The notes beneath the pieces were generated by a model. The model saw nothing but the letters and a program-made list of their open reading frames with translations. It was not told where the DNA came from and did no database searches. Source: Pelagerythrobacter marensis (lineage in GTDB: Bacteria > Pseudomonadota > Alphaproteobacteria > Sphingomonadales > Sphingomonadaceae). From it: a stretch of DNA of 64,000 nucleotides. The first letter of the stretch is position 1, and each line of letters opens with the position of its first letter. Below are positions 1 through 8,076 of this stretch, piece after piece. Made by a program: the position numbers and the translations under genes. The DNA lies in the NCBI RefSeq assembly GCF_001028625.1, contig NZ_CP011805.1, forward strand, positions 2,775,001 to 2,839,000, read 5' to 3'.

Positions 1-482
1 TGAAGCGGTGCGCGTTCGCCATGCGCGATGCGGGTTCCTTCGGGGAATATCGCGAGCGGCCGCCCCGCCGCCACGAAACCGCGCGCGGCCGCGACCATCG
101 CTCGCAGAGCACGGGCCCCCTCTTCGCGCGAAACCGAAATGCAGCCGTAAGCCCGCGCGGCGCGGCCCCAGCCCGGAATGGCAAACAGTTCACGCTTGGC
201 GAACGGGGCGGGATGATCGAACAGGCAAGGCAGGTCGATCGCTTCGAAGAAACTCTCGTGCCGGATGGCATAGAGCGCCGGCCCTGCCAGCGGGGCCCCT
301 TCGATCCGTATCTCGATCCCCAGCAGACTGCGGCAACAGAACCGGTGAAACCCGCACCATCCTGCGACGACTTTGGGCAAGGCGGAACTGCCGATTGCCG
401 CCATCGCCAGCGAGGCGAGCACGTAGAAGACACTGCCGAAATAGAACGTCGGATAGAACGCGAGGTTGCGCAGAACGATCAT
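1..482 (-). CDS. plsC: 1-acyl-sn-glycerol-3-phosphate acyltransferase, C-terminus off the window
   Basis: The gene runs off the left edge, leaving about 160 residues. The family acylates lysophosphatidic acid to phosphatidic acid at the inner membrane. Visible features are a hydrophobic N-terminus (residues 1-30), a block RHESFFEAID that matches the alphaproteobacterial form of the HX4D/E acyltransferase motif, an FAKRE block, and FPEGTR near the visible end, which is the glycerol-phosphate binding motif. The ATG at 482 overlaps the stop of the YdcF-like gene in an ATGA, so translation is probably coupled. It is the last visible gene of the ftsE-ftsX-ydcF-plsC run. Family assignment is firm; the exact acyl donor is unknown. 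Confidence 0.9.
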   Translation of the reverse strand, partial: MIVLRNLAFYPTFYFGSVFYVLASLAMAAIGSSALPKVVAGWCGFHRFCCRSLLGIEIRIEGAPLAGPALYAIRHESFFEAIDLPCLFDHPAPFAKRELFAIPGWGRAARAYGCISVSREEGARALRAMVAAARGFVAAGRPLAIFPEGTRIAHGERAPL

Positions 483-1018
483 CCCTTCGCCCCCCGCCAC
501 AGGCGCGAAACCACGCTGGCCAGCAGTTTGTGATATTCCAGGAACAGGATGCGCAGCGAAGGCTGCGAAGGAACCGCATCGCGCACCACCTCGACCCCGT
601 CGGGTAGGGTCCGCTGCAGTTCCCCTGCGGCGCGGCGCATATGCCAGTCGGTCGTTACCAGTCGCAGCGAACGGACCCGTCGCGCCCGCACCCACTGCGC
701 GGTTTCGGCTGCATTTCCGCGCGTATCGACGGCGGAAAAGCCCAGCGAGACGCAGCATTCCATCGTCGCCATCGAAACCTCGAACTGTTTGGCGAACTCG
801 ATCGGGCGCACTTCGGGATCGACCCCGGTGACAAGCATGGCGCGTGCATCGCCAGCTTGCAGAACCTCCAGCCCGCGCTCTATCCGCCCTGCTGCCCCTG
901 TCGGCACGATAACGGCATCGGTCCTGGCCGCTTCGACCGGCCCGGGCAGGGCAATCGCAAACCACAAGAAGCCCAGCGCCCAGACGAGCACCGCAGCGGA
1001 AACCAGTCGGCGGATCAT
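479..1018 (-). CDS. YdcF/SanA family (DUF218) envelope protein
   Basis: 179 residues. The protein has one N-terminal hydrophobic segment (residues about 4-25) and then a DUF218-type domain with the block DAVIVPTGAAGRIERGLEVL, a DTRGNAAETA block and LVTTDWHMRRA. These are the usual conserved positions of the ElyC/SanA/YdcF family, whose members affect envelope integrity and peptidoglycan or lipid-carrier metabolism. The start ATG overlaps the ftsX stop by four bases and its stop overlaps the plsC start by four bases. The biochemical activity of this family member cannot be read from the sequence. Confidence 0.85.
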   Translation of the reverse strand: MIRRLVSAAVLVWALGFLWFAIALPGPVEAARTDAVIVPTGAAGRIERGLEVLQAGDARAMLVTGVDPEVRPIEFAKQFEVSMATMECCVSLGFSAVDTRGNAAETAQWVRARRVRSLRLVTTDWHMRRAAGELQRTLPDGVEVVRDAVPSQPSLRILFLEYHKLLASVVSRLWRGAKG

Positions 1019-1947
1019 AGTATTCTCCGAAGTGCCGACAGCACTGTGAACCGCGCTGTAACGATTGCAATCACAACGCCTGCCAGCGGGATGGCGGCGA
1101 GCGCAACCCAGTCGCCCATACCCAATCCGCCCCCGGCGATCATCCCGGAGCCCAACTGCCGGAACTGCCGCGCGAGAACGAACATTGCCGTAAGGCCGAG
1201 GGCGAGGCCGACGATCCCGCCGATCAGCGCGTCCTGCGCGATCGAGCGCTGGAAAATACGCGCGATCTGGCCATCGGTGCCGCCCAGCAGGTGAATGATC
1301 TCGATCGTGTTGCGGTTGCTTCCCAGCGCCGAGCGCGCCGCAAGCCAGACTGCCGTCGCGCTGGTCAGGGCAAGCAGAACGACAAGCGCAATCGCCAGCC
1401 ATTGGAGCGCCGCGATCACATCGAATACCGGGCCGAGCCAGCTCGCCTGGGCATCGACCCGTGCGCCCGGCGCAATTTCCGTCAACCGTGCCTGCAACCG
1501 CGCCACTGCGTCGGCGTTCGCCGCCCCGCGCAGCCGCACGTCGATCAACGCGGGAACGGGGACGGTCGCCTCTCCGCTCCCAATGCCCAGCCACGGTTCG
1601 AGCAGTTCCTCCAACTCGCTTTCGGGCACGCGCCGGTACGTCGCGACCGCGGGATCGGCGGAAAGCGCCGCTTCAACCGCGTCGGTCTGCTGTTCCCGTT
1701 CCTGAGGCAGTGCCTCGAGCACTTGCACGGTTGCACCGCCGTCCAGCTCGGCGCGCGCCGCATCCGCCATGTTCTGCAGCGCGAGTCCGCCGGCTGCTGC
1801 GATCACCGTCAATGCCACCATGATCGCAATGACCCACGGCATCGGTCCCGCCAGCCGCGCTTGCGGCACCAGGCGCGCGGCACGTTCCCCCCCGAACGGA
1901 GCGAACCCCTTGCGCAGGGCGCGATTGAGTCCGGGCCGGTCGGTCAT
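1015..1947 (-). CDS. ftsX: Cell division protein FtsX (permease-like)
   Basis: 310 residues. FtsX is the membrane subunit of the FtsEX complex, which couples the cytokinetic ring to control of periplasmic peptidoglycan hydrolases. Visible layout is a basic cytoplasmic N-terminus, TM1 at about residues 31-53, a periplasmic region to about residue 165, then three more TM segments with the characteristic short loop RNTIEIIHLLGG between them. The ATG at 1947 lies in an ATGA overlap with the ftsE stop, and its own stop overlaps the next start in the same way. Low conservation is normal for FtsX; the identification rests on topology, the loop block and linkage to ftsE. Confidence 0.9.
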   Translation of the reverse strand: MTDRPGLNRALRKGFAPFGGERAARLVPQARLAGPMPWVIAIMVALTVIAAAGGLALQNMADAARAELDGGATVQVLEALPQEREQQTDAVEAALSADPAVATYRRVPESELEELLEPWLGIGSGEATVPVPALIDVRLRGAANADAVARLQARLTEIAPGARVDAQASWLGPVFDVIAALQWLAIALVVLLALTSATAVWLAARSALGSNRNTIEIIHLLGGTDGQIARIFQRSIAQDALIGGIVGLALGLTAMFVLARQFRQLGSGMIAGGGLGMGDWVALAAIPLAGVVIAIVTARFTVLSALRRIL

Positions 1948-2696
1948 GACACGCCCCGGTCGCCGCGCGCGGCGCGGGGGGGATATCGCAAAACGCCGGT
2001 CGGATCGGACAGGCGCCCCTTGTCGAGCCGCATGATCAGCGATTCGGGCACCTTCTTGAGCAGATGAACGTCGTGGGTCGCCACTACGACCGTCGTTCCC
2101 AGACGATTGAGCGCTTCGAACAGGCGCAGCAGCTTCAGCGCCATTTCGGGATCCACATTCCCCGTCGGCTCGTCCGCCACCAGCATATCGGGGCGCCCGA
2201 TGACCGCACGGGCAATGGCCACGCGCTGCTGCTCCCCGCCCGAAAGCGTCGCTGGCCGCGCATCGCGGCGGTGCGACAGGCCGACCCATTCCAGCATGTC
2301 GGAAACCGGCTTGGTCACTTCCGCCTCGTCCACCCCCGACACCCGCAACGGCAGCGCCACATTGTCGAACGCCGATAGATGGGGAACAAGTCGGAAGTCC
2401 TGAAATACGACGCCCAGACGACGTCTGAATTGCGGCAGGCGCGCGCGGGGCAGGGTGATCACGTCGGTACCGAACATGCGGATCGCCCCGCGCGATGGGC
2501 GCTGCGCCAGATAGAGCAGCTTGAGCAGCGAGGTCTTCCCCGCACCACTCGCACCGGTCAGGAAGTAGAAACTGCCGGGGTAGAGAGTGAAGGACACATC
2601 GCGCAGCACTTCGCCATCGGTGCCGTACCGCAATCCGACGTTGTCGAACGACACGATTTCGCTGTCGAAATCGCGCTCGGAGTCGAAATCGGTCAT
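1944..2696 (-). CDS. ftsE: Cell division ATP-binding protein FtsE
   Basis: 250 residues. This is the ABC ATPase of FtsEX. Walker A is GASGAGKTS (around residue 45), the Q-loop is VVFQDFRLVPHLSAFDNV, the signature is LSGGEQQRVAIARA, Walker B is MLVADEPTGN and the switch histidine is in VVATHD. The ATG at 2696 is preferred; a TTG 12 codons upstream is in frame but adds a non-conserved stretch. The gene opens a four-gene run in which every junction is a 4-base overlap. It is divergent from the zinc-ribbon protein gene across 155 bases that must hold both promoters. Confidence 0.94.
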   Translation of the reverse strand: MTDFDSERDFDSEIVSFDNVGLRYGTDGEVLRDVSFTLYPGSFYFLTGASGAGKTSLLKLLYLAQRPSRGAIRMFGTDVITLPRARLPQFRRRLGVVFQDFRLVPHLSAFDNVALPLRVSGVDEAEVTKPVSDMLEWVGLSHRRDARPATLSGGEQQRVAIARAVIGRPDMLVADEPTGNVDPEMALKLLRLFEALNRLGTTVVVATHDVHLLKKVPESLIMRLDKGRLSDPTGVLRYPPRAARGDRGVS

Positions 2697-2851
2697 GTTC
2701 GGGCGGTCGCCTGCGTGGTCGGGGAGGGGCAAATGGGCATCTGCGGGCGGCTATAGCGGCGCTTCGGTGTGGAAAAAAGCCGCTCGCGCACGTTGTCGCT
2801 TCGTCCGAGCCTTGTTGCGATTTGTCTCGCGCCGTAAGGGTGGTGGTTACG

Positions 2852-3727
2852 ATGATCATAGCCTGCCCCGCCTGTTCGACGCGCTATGTCGTTCCCGACA
2901 GTGCCATCGGCGTCGACGGGCGCACGGTGCGGTGCGCCAAATGCCGCCATAGCTGGTTCCAGGATGGCAGCGGTGCCGACCGCGATGGGGCGGAGGATCG
3001 GACCGAGCGCCGCGACGCTCCGCCACCTCCGCCGCCGGTACCTGCACCAGCGCCGCCTCCAGTGTCCGAGCAAGCGCGCGAAGATGCAGGCCAGCCCACG
3101 CTCAGCGAAACGGTCCCTGTCGCCGAGGCCCCTGTCGCCGAGGTCGCTGCGCCGAACCAACCGGCGATCGATCAGACACCTCCCGCTCCGTCGCCTCCGG
3201 TCCCGCCACCGCCGCCGGTGGACGATGGATGGGCGCGGGATCCGGATGAAGAGGGCGCTGCCCGTTCGCATTTCGCTGCCGAACCGCCTTTCCGGCCACG
3301 CCGTAACCCTCTGAAAGTCTGGACCATCGCCGCGGTTGCGTTCGCGGTGATCGCCCTGGGCACGGTCGGGGCAGTCAGCTATTGGGGCCTGCCCGACTGG
3401 GTGCCGATCAGTCGCCCGACTTTCGCGGTGGAACAGCCCGACCTGGTTCTGGAATTCCCCGCCGACCAGCAGGATCGGCGTACGCTGCCCAACGGCACCG
3501 AGTTTTTTGGCGCTAGCGGAACCATCACCAATGTCGGTCGCGAAACCCGCAGCGTGCCGTCGATCCTGATCGTCATGCGCGATGCGCGCGACCGGATCGT
3601 CTACAGCTGGGAAGTCTCCCCGCCGCAGCCCCGGCTGGCCCCTGGCGAGAGCGTGACGATCAATGAGGCGGTGACCGATGTGCCCAAGTCCGCCAAGTTC
3701 GCAGAAATCGGATGGAAGCCCGACTGA
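2852..3727 (+). CDS. MJ0042-type zinc-ribbon membrane protein (DUF3426-like C-terminus)
   Basis: 291 residues. The N-terminus carries an MJ0042 zinc ribbon with two CxxC pairs (CPAC at residues 5-8 and CAKC near residue 29), then a long proline-, alanine- and acid-rich linker (about residues 45-145), one TM segment (about 165-187) and a C-terminal extracytoplasmic domain resembling DUF3426. The ATG at 2852 has an AAGGGTGG ribosome site; an upstream TTG is less likely. In Caulobacter a protein with the same N-terminal zinc ribbon plus TM (ZitP) binds the polar organiser PopZ and affects pili and division. Linkage to ftsEX fits a role in cell poles or division, but that is inference. Confidence 0.75.
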   Translation: MIIACPACSTRYVVPDSAIGVDGRTVRCAKCRHSWFQDGSGADRDGAEDRTERRDAPPPPPPVPAPAPPPVSEQAREDAGQPTLSETVPVAEAPVAEVAAPNQPAIDQTPPAPSPPVPPPPPVDDGWARDPDEEGAARSHFAAEPPFRPRRNPLKVWTIAAVAFAVIALGTVGAVSYWGLPDWVPISRPTFAVEQPDLVLEFPADQQDRRTLPNGTEFFGASGTITNVGRETRSVPSILIVMRDARDRIVYSWEVSPPQPRLAPGESVTINEAVTDVPKSAKFAEIGWKPD

Positions 3728-3833
3728 AGCACGGCGTGCGCATCGACCCACTCAAACCGCTTGCGATGCCGCAATCCTGTTGCTAGTGGCGCCCGCCTAC
3801 CCCCCGAAGGACGCCTGTCGTCTTTCTGACTGT

Positions 3834-3920
3834 GCGGTCGTGGCGGAACTGGTAGACGCGCAACGTTGAGGTCGTTGTGGGCTAACGCCCGTGGAAGTTC
3901 GAGTCTTCTCGACCGCACCA
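3834..3920 (+). tRNA. tRNA-Leu (GAG)
   Basis: Complete class II cloverleaf of 87 bases with encoded CCA. The acceptor stem GCGGTCG pairs with CGACCGC, the anticodon stem CAACG pairs with CGTTG around loop TTGAGGT, with anticodon GAG at 3868-3870. There is a long variable arm (TGGGCTAACGCCCG) and a T loop TTCGAGT. The discriminator is A. The long variable arm and the anticodon both support leucine. Confidence 0.95.
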
Positions 3921-4282
3921 ATCCCATGGATGACGCAGGCGATCTCGCCAACTTCGTGATCGAACACGAAGTTGGTCGGTGCGGTCGTCGAGGCGATTGC
4001 GCTCGACCGGACTTCATCGGCCAGCCCCCGCCATTCAGCGCCTGACCTCCAAGCAGCACTTGTTCTTCGCACCCGGCCATTGCGAGCGATCTTCTGCTGG
4101 TTGCCGGAAGAACAGTCGAATACTTTAAAATCAAATGTTTATCTTGTCGATAATGGATGGGGACGGATCGGACGAAGTCGTTCGCCAAACTGTAGCAATG
4201 GCGTCGGTCCATTCCTTCTTGCCGTATCTCGCGGCGCAGCGTAATCGTTTTACATCGATACGTTATCGGGGGGAGACGGATC
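3921..4282. other. Intergenic stretch after tRNA-Leu
   Basis: 362 bases without a supported gene. It holds a perfect hairpin just after the tRNA (annotated separately), then unstructured sequence that becomes more AT-rich around 4110-4150 and probably carries the promoter of the exported PDZ protein. A strong purine-rich ribosome site, GGGGGGAGACGG, sits just before the ATG at 4283. Confidence 0.5.
3948..3975 (+). terminator. Hairpin 28 bases downstream of tRNA-Leu
   Basis: Perfect 11-base arms CCAACTTCGTG and CACGAAGTTGG around a 6-base loop. There is no T-run after it, so a classical intrinsic terminator is not shown; it may be a transcript-end or processing structure for the tRNA. Confidence 0.45.
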
Positions 4283-5992
4283 ATGAAATTTTCTTCGGTC
4301 AAAGTAATCGCTGTTGGCCTAGCCACTTTTGCGGTAATGCCGGCAGGGGCGCAGGAACGCATTCAACCCAATTCGCAGTACTTTACGGTCAGCGAATTCT
4401 ACGTTCCCGATAGCAGTGGCGAGCTTGAGGAGTATCGCGCAGCAGGGTTCGCCCAGCCGGCGGCGACCGGCGTATCGCCCCGGTTCTGGTTATTGCCGGT
4501 CATGTCGATCGATCCCAAAGCCCTGAAATTCTACGACGAGCGGGGCATTCCTTTCACGCCCAGTCAGTACTCGGATAAAGTCGCCACATCGATTTCCGTC
4601 CCGATCGCTTACGATGCGTCGATGCCCAATGCCCGCGAGAGAGCCGCGATCGCCGCAGCGCTGCAGGGCGAAACGCTGGAACGCTGGGCGACCCATTGGA
4701 TGGCCGGGCCTAACGTGCCTTTCGTCCACCCGCCGCTTGCCGGGAATCCGGCGGTCGGCAACTTCGTCTTCCAGGCCTACCAGCAGATGAAGCCTCTGTA
4801 CGACAAGCTGGAACAGTTCTCCAAAGCATACGAAGGCTACCAGCCGCACGCCGCGACGCTGAACGAAGTGCGGGTTCAGCTACTGGTCGATGGGGAGGTG
4901 ATCGCATCGCGCGATTATTCAGGTTCGCTGGTGAACTTCGGAAACTCGATGCCGTCCCTCACCGTAACGGCACCTTCGCTCTATCAACAGAACAAGATCG
5001 CGGCCGGGGATTTCGAGGTCAATGTGAGCTACCGCTTCCTCGATGCTAAAACCTCGATCGTCGAAGGGCGGTACAACATCCGCCAGGTTCTGAAGCAGTT
5101 CGTCGAAGAAACGCAAAGGGCCAAGACGAAAAGCTCATCGTCCGGCTGGCAAATTCTCGGTTTCGGCAGTCGGCGTTCACGGCTCAAGACTTCGCTGGAA
5201 CAGAACTTCACCTCCAATACCGAGATCGAACAGATGGAGGGAACGCGGGTCGTGACTTACGACGCGAGCGAGGACATGCTCGCCCGTTTCGAGGCGGCGT
5301 TCTTCCCAACGCTGAGCAAGCAACAACTGATCGAACGTCATATGAACGCTGCGGAACGGGCACAGGCGTCGGGCAATGACGATCTGGCCAAGGTGCACCG
5401 CGACTATGCCGCTGCGGTGGCGAACGACGATGAGATGGCGGAAGTGGATATCGACAAGGCGGCCGCCGCGCTATCGGCGCAGGATTACGCCGGGTTCATC
5501 GCCCACGGCATGCGCTTTTCCAACAGCAGCCACCAGCGGACCGACAATTTCCGTCGCGTCATCAATACATCGGCCGAGATAGAGCAGCGCCGCGAGTGGC
5601 TGGATTACCGAACGCAAACCGTCCAGCGCGAAACCACCGTGCCGGTGGCGATCGAGGCGGAGCGGAAGTGGAGGGCGGCGATGGGCCTGTGCAACGCGGC
5701 CAATATGACCGTTCCGTTCTTCCGCCCCTATATGCCGCCCCAGCCGCAACAGGTGACGACATTGACCTGCGTCGATCCCAACGGGCCGTTGCAGAAGGCC
5801 GGCTTTCAGCCCGGAATGTGGGTAATCGATTTCGACGGCAAGCAAGTCGCCAACAGTTCCGACATCGATAACCTTCTCGCCAACTACGAGCCGGGCGATC
5901 ACATCAACGTTCGCTATATCGATGTGCCCAACTCGAACCCGATGCAGACCGCAGTCGCCAGCCAGTGGGTCACCCTAGGCAAACGTCCGTGA
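4283..5992 (+). CDS. Exported protein with C-terminal PDZ domain, function unknown
   Basis: 569 residues. A signal peptide (residues 1-23, ending PAGAQ) is followed by a large region with no family that I recognise. It contains a probable beta-rich segment around residues 200-260 and a charged helical segment around 350-420. The C-terminal 80 residues look like a PDZ domain (LQKAGFQPGMWVIDFDGKQV followed by a short loop and strand). Two cysteines flank the PDZ start. The GTG start of the next exported gene overlaps its stop, so the two are probably made together. Nothing in it identifies a protease active site. A scaffold or adaptor in the periplasm is a guess only. Confidence 0.7.
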   Translation: MKFSSVKVIAVGLATFAVMPAGAQERIQPNSQYFTVSEFYVPDSSGELEEYRAAGFAQPAATGVSPRFWLLPVMSIDPKALKFYDERGIPFTPSQYSDKVATSISVPIAYDASMPNARERAAIAAALQGETLERWATHWMAGPNVPFVHPPLAGNPAVGNFVFQAYQQMKPLYDKLEQFSKAYEGYQPHAATLNEVRVQLLVDGEVIASRDYSGSLVNFGNSMPSLTVTAPSLYQQNKIAAGDFEVNVSYRFLDAKTSIVEGRYNIRQVLKQFVEETQRAKTKSSSSGWQILGFGSRRSRLKTSLEQNFTSNTEIEQMEGTRVVTYDASEDMLARFEAAFFPTLSKQQLIERHMNAAERAQASGNDDLAKVHRDYAAAVANDDEMAEVDIDKAAAALSAQDYAGFIAHGMRFSNSSHQRTDNFRRVINTSAEIEQRREWLDYRTQTVQRETTVPVAIEAERKWRAAMGLCNAANMTVPFFRPYMPPQPQQVTTLTCVDPNGPLQKAGFQPGMWVIDFDGKQVANSSDIDNLLANYEPGDHINVRYIDVPNSNPMQTAVASQWVTLGKRP

Positions 5993-6600
5993 CCATCGGT
6001 AGGGGGCGTGCCGGGGGGCTGGCAATCGGCATCGCGGCCTTCGTCGCGGCCCCGCCCCTTTCCGCTGCGACTTGCATGGACAGCGATCCCCAGGCGTGGC
6101 TGACCAGTTCGGCCCAGCGCAGCCTCTATATACGTCTTGGCGGATATCTTTCGTGTCCGGATGATCCCGTCGATGGACCGCTCGCCGATCGGATCGCATG
6201 TAACTACTTCGTCGGCAAAGTGCTTGAGGCGGAATACGGTGTGGCCGATTTCGTTCGCCCATCGGGGGGCTGGCTGACCGCCAACGAGATATCGGCCAAA
6301 GTAGCGGCCCCGGCGTCCGGCTGGAGCCGTATTGGCAGCGCGACCAGCCAGCAGACCCTGCGCCGTGCTGCCGCGGCGGCGGATGAAGGTGCGCCGGTGA
6401 TCGCGGTCAGAACCGGCGCTCCGGGGCATGTGGCGCTGATCTTGCCCGGCGTCTTGCGGCGGTCGGGCAACTGGGATCTGGACGTCCCGAACTCCGCATC
6501 GTTTGCATTGGGTGCGGTTGAGCGGGCGTATGTATTTTGCCGCCTGTCTTACGCTTTCGCGTCACCCAGTGGAGTTGTGCTGTACCGGCGCGACCAGTGA
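5989..6600 (+). CDS. Exported Cys/His amidase-like protein (NlpC/P60- or CHAP-like), unnamed
   Basis: 203 residues from the GTG at 5989, which overlaps the stop of the upstream PDZ gene in GTGA. A signal peptide spans about residues 1-27. Candidate catalytic residues are Cys71 in the helix-start block CNYFVGKVLE, His147 in GHVALI and a third polar residue in the following DVPNSA block (Asp165 or Asn168). The order Cys, then His before a hydrophobic strand, then Asn or Asp is that of papain-like amidases such as NlpC/P60, CHAP and Tae enzymes. Further cysteines (29, 56, 184) could form disulfides. Substrate is unknown; peptidoglycan is the most likely by analogy. Confidence 0.6.
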   Translation: MTIGRGRAGGLAIGIAAFVAAPPLSAATCMDSDPQAWLTSSAQRSLYIRLGGYLSCPDDPVDGPLADRIACNYFVGKVLEAEYGVADFVRPSGGWLTANEISAKVAAPASGWSRIGSATSQQTLRRAAAAADEGAPVIAVRTGAPGHVALILPGVLRRSGNWDLDVPNSASFALGAVERAYVFCRLSYAFASPSGVVLYRRDQ

Positions 6601-6652
6601 GTTCCGCGTAGGCGGGGCAGCCAGGCCGCAGCCCGGCCGCCCCAGTGCCGTG

Positions 6653-7078
6653 TCAGTGCGCGCGGCTCCAGACTTTGGTGCGGCAGAATATTGCGGCCTT
6701 GCAGCCCTTCACCTCCAGCTTGCCGTCGCTGCGCAGAGTCAGATATCCTGTCGCCGCGCCGTCGCCGGATTCCGGGTCGTACACCGGCCCGCCCTTCCAT
6801 TCGCTTGGCCCACCCCGGAAATTGCGCAGCACGACCAGACCTTTGAGCCTGCGGCCGCGCAGCGAGCTGTCGGGATTGCGCACATCGCGGAGGTCGGGAT
6901 TGGTCCGTAGCCGGCTCGCGTCCACGATCTTCCCGCACAGCGCGCTGCCGCAGCGGTAGATTTCGACTTTCCCCCCTTCGCTGCCAGTGGCCCACACTCC
7001 GGTTATGCCCGGTGCGGCCAGAGCTATCGCCGGCATGGCCGCCATCGCGAGCGCGGCAAGCGCTGTCAGCCGCCTCAT
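6653..7078 (-). CDS. Exported DUF2147 family protein
   Basis: 141 residues. A signal peptide (about residues 1-21) is followed by the DUF2147 fold: GVWATGSEGGKVEIYRCGSALCGKIV at the start and GYLTLRSDGKLEVKGC near the end. Family members are small periplasmic beta proteins of unknown biochemical role. The ATG overlaps the stop of the upstream hydrolase gene (ATGA), so the two form an operon. Confidence 0.85.
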   Translation of the reverse strand: MRRLTALAALAMAAMPAIALAAPGITGVWATGSEGGKVEIYRCGSALCGKIVDASRLRTNPDLRDVRNPDSSLRGRRLKGLVVLRNFRGGPSEWKGGPVYDPESGDGAATGYLTLRSDGKLEVKGCKAAIFCRTKVWSRAH

Positions 7079-7929
7079 GCCGGCACCTTTGCGGCAGCAG
7101 GCGGGGCAAGCGTTTGCAACGCCTCGGCAACCAGCGCGCGATCATCGTGCTGCCACGGATGAAACCCGGGCCGCATATATCCGATCGCGCTTCGCACCAG
7201 AAGCCGCATGGCGCCGCCTTTGCCGTAGAGATAGCCGAGCAGTTTGCGCCAGGTCTTGAAGTCGTTCATCCCGTCCTGCGCCAGCAGGCCGGCGGTATTG
7301 GCGAAGATCACGTAATGGAACCGCACCGTGGCCGCGCCCATGGCGAAGGAGCGCCTCAGCCAGCGCCGCCAGCGTGGCAGGCGACGCGTGGCGTGCAGCC
7401 AGGTATCGTAAGCCACCGCCTTGTGTTCGATTTCTTCGATCGCGTGCCAGCGCCACATCCGGTGAGCTTCCGGATCGGCCCCCGCCAGATGTCGGGGATC
7501 GGACAGAACCGCATTGGCGAGCGACGCGGTGAAATGTTCGAGCGCGCAGGTGGCGGCTAGCTGCATCACCGGGGGGCGCCGCTTCGCCCAGGCGATCGTG
7601 CGCGCCGCGCGATCTTCGGCCGGAGCGATGTCGAAGCCCGCCTCGCGCGCCTGCTTGTTGAAGAACACATGTTCGCGGGTGTGCATCGATTCCTGGTAGA
7701 TGAAATCGTCGATCTGCGCGCGCAATTCCTCCGGCGCATCATCGCGGTAATGCCGCACTGCGGTCATGAAGAACTTCTCCCCCACCGGGAACGTGGACGA
7801 CAGGGCGTTGAAGAACGCCGTGCGGCCGGGGTCGCCGCCGTGCCACCACCGGCGAGCGGGGTCGCCGCGGCCGAACTTCCAGTTGCGTTTCTGAATGGCA
7901 AGATTGCCGGGAGTCTGCGTTGAAGACAT
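7075..7929 (-). CDS. Metal-dependent hydrolase, PF10118 family
   Basis: 284 residues. The sequence shows a ferritin-like set of metal ligands: YQESMHTREH (about residues 77-87), CALEHFTASL, and WHAIEEIEHKAVAYD. This pattern of Glu and His residues is typical of the predicted metal-dependent hydrolase family PF10118. The start at 7929 has a full AAAGGAG ribosome site. It is divergent from a tetR gene, with a palindrome between them, and overlaps the DUF2147 gene downstream. The substrate is not known; neighbours suggest a TetR-controlled stress or membrane lipid function, which is inference. Confidence 0.8.
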   Translation of the reverse strand: MSSTQTPGNLAIQKRNWKFGRGDPARRWWHGGDPGRTAFFNALSSTFPVGEKFFMTAVRHYRDDAPEELRAQIDDFIYQESMHTREHVFFNKQAREAGFDIAPAEDRAARTIAWAKRRPPVMQLAATCALEHFTASLANAVLSDPRHLAGADPEAHRMWRWHAIEEIEHKAVAYDTWLHATRRLPRWRRWLRRSFAMGAATVRFHYVIFANTAGLLAQDGMNDFKTWRKLLGYLYGKGGAMRLLVRSAIGYMRPGFHPWQHDDRALVAEALQTLAPPAAAKVPA

Positions 7930-7965
7930 GGTCGAGCTCCTTTGCGTTCTTGCCTTACATAACTG

Positions 7966-7981
7966 ACATTGATGTCAATGT
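7966..7981. promoter_or_regulatory. Palindrome between tetR and the hydrolase gene, likely TetR operator
   Basis: Perfect 7-base arms ACATTGA and TCAATGT with a 2-base spacer, lying within a larger set of partial repeats (TTACAT at 7955-7960 and ATGTAA at 7979-7984). A TTGACA hexamer on the minus strand overlaps it at 7973-7978, as expected if a repressor covers the hydrolase promoter. Confidence 0.6.
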
Positions 7982-8076
7982 AAAGACATACCTGAAGGGG
8001 GTGACGCGCGCTGGCACTTCTGTATGTGCTATCAAGCGCGTACGTCAGATCGGCTGGCGCGATTACGGAGGGACAT

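Noticed and set aside
5989..6600. Type VI secretion amidase effector
   Set aside because: The Cys/His order fits, but there is a signal peptide, no immunity gene and no T6SS gene nearby.
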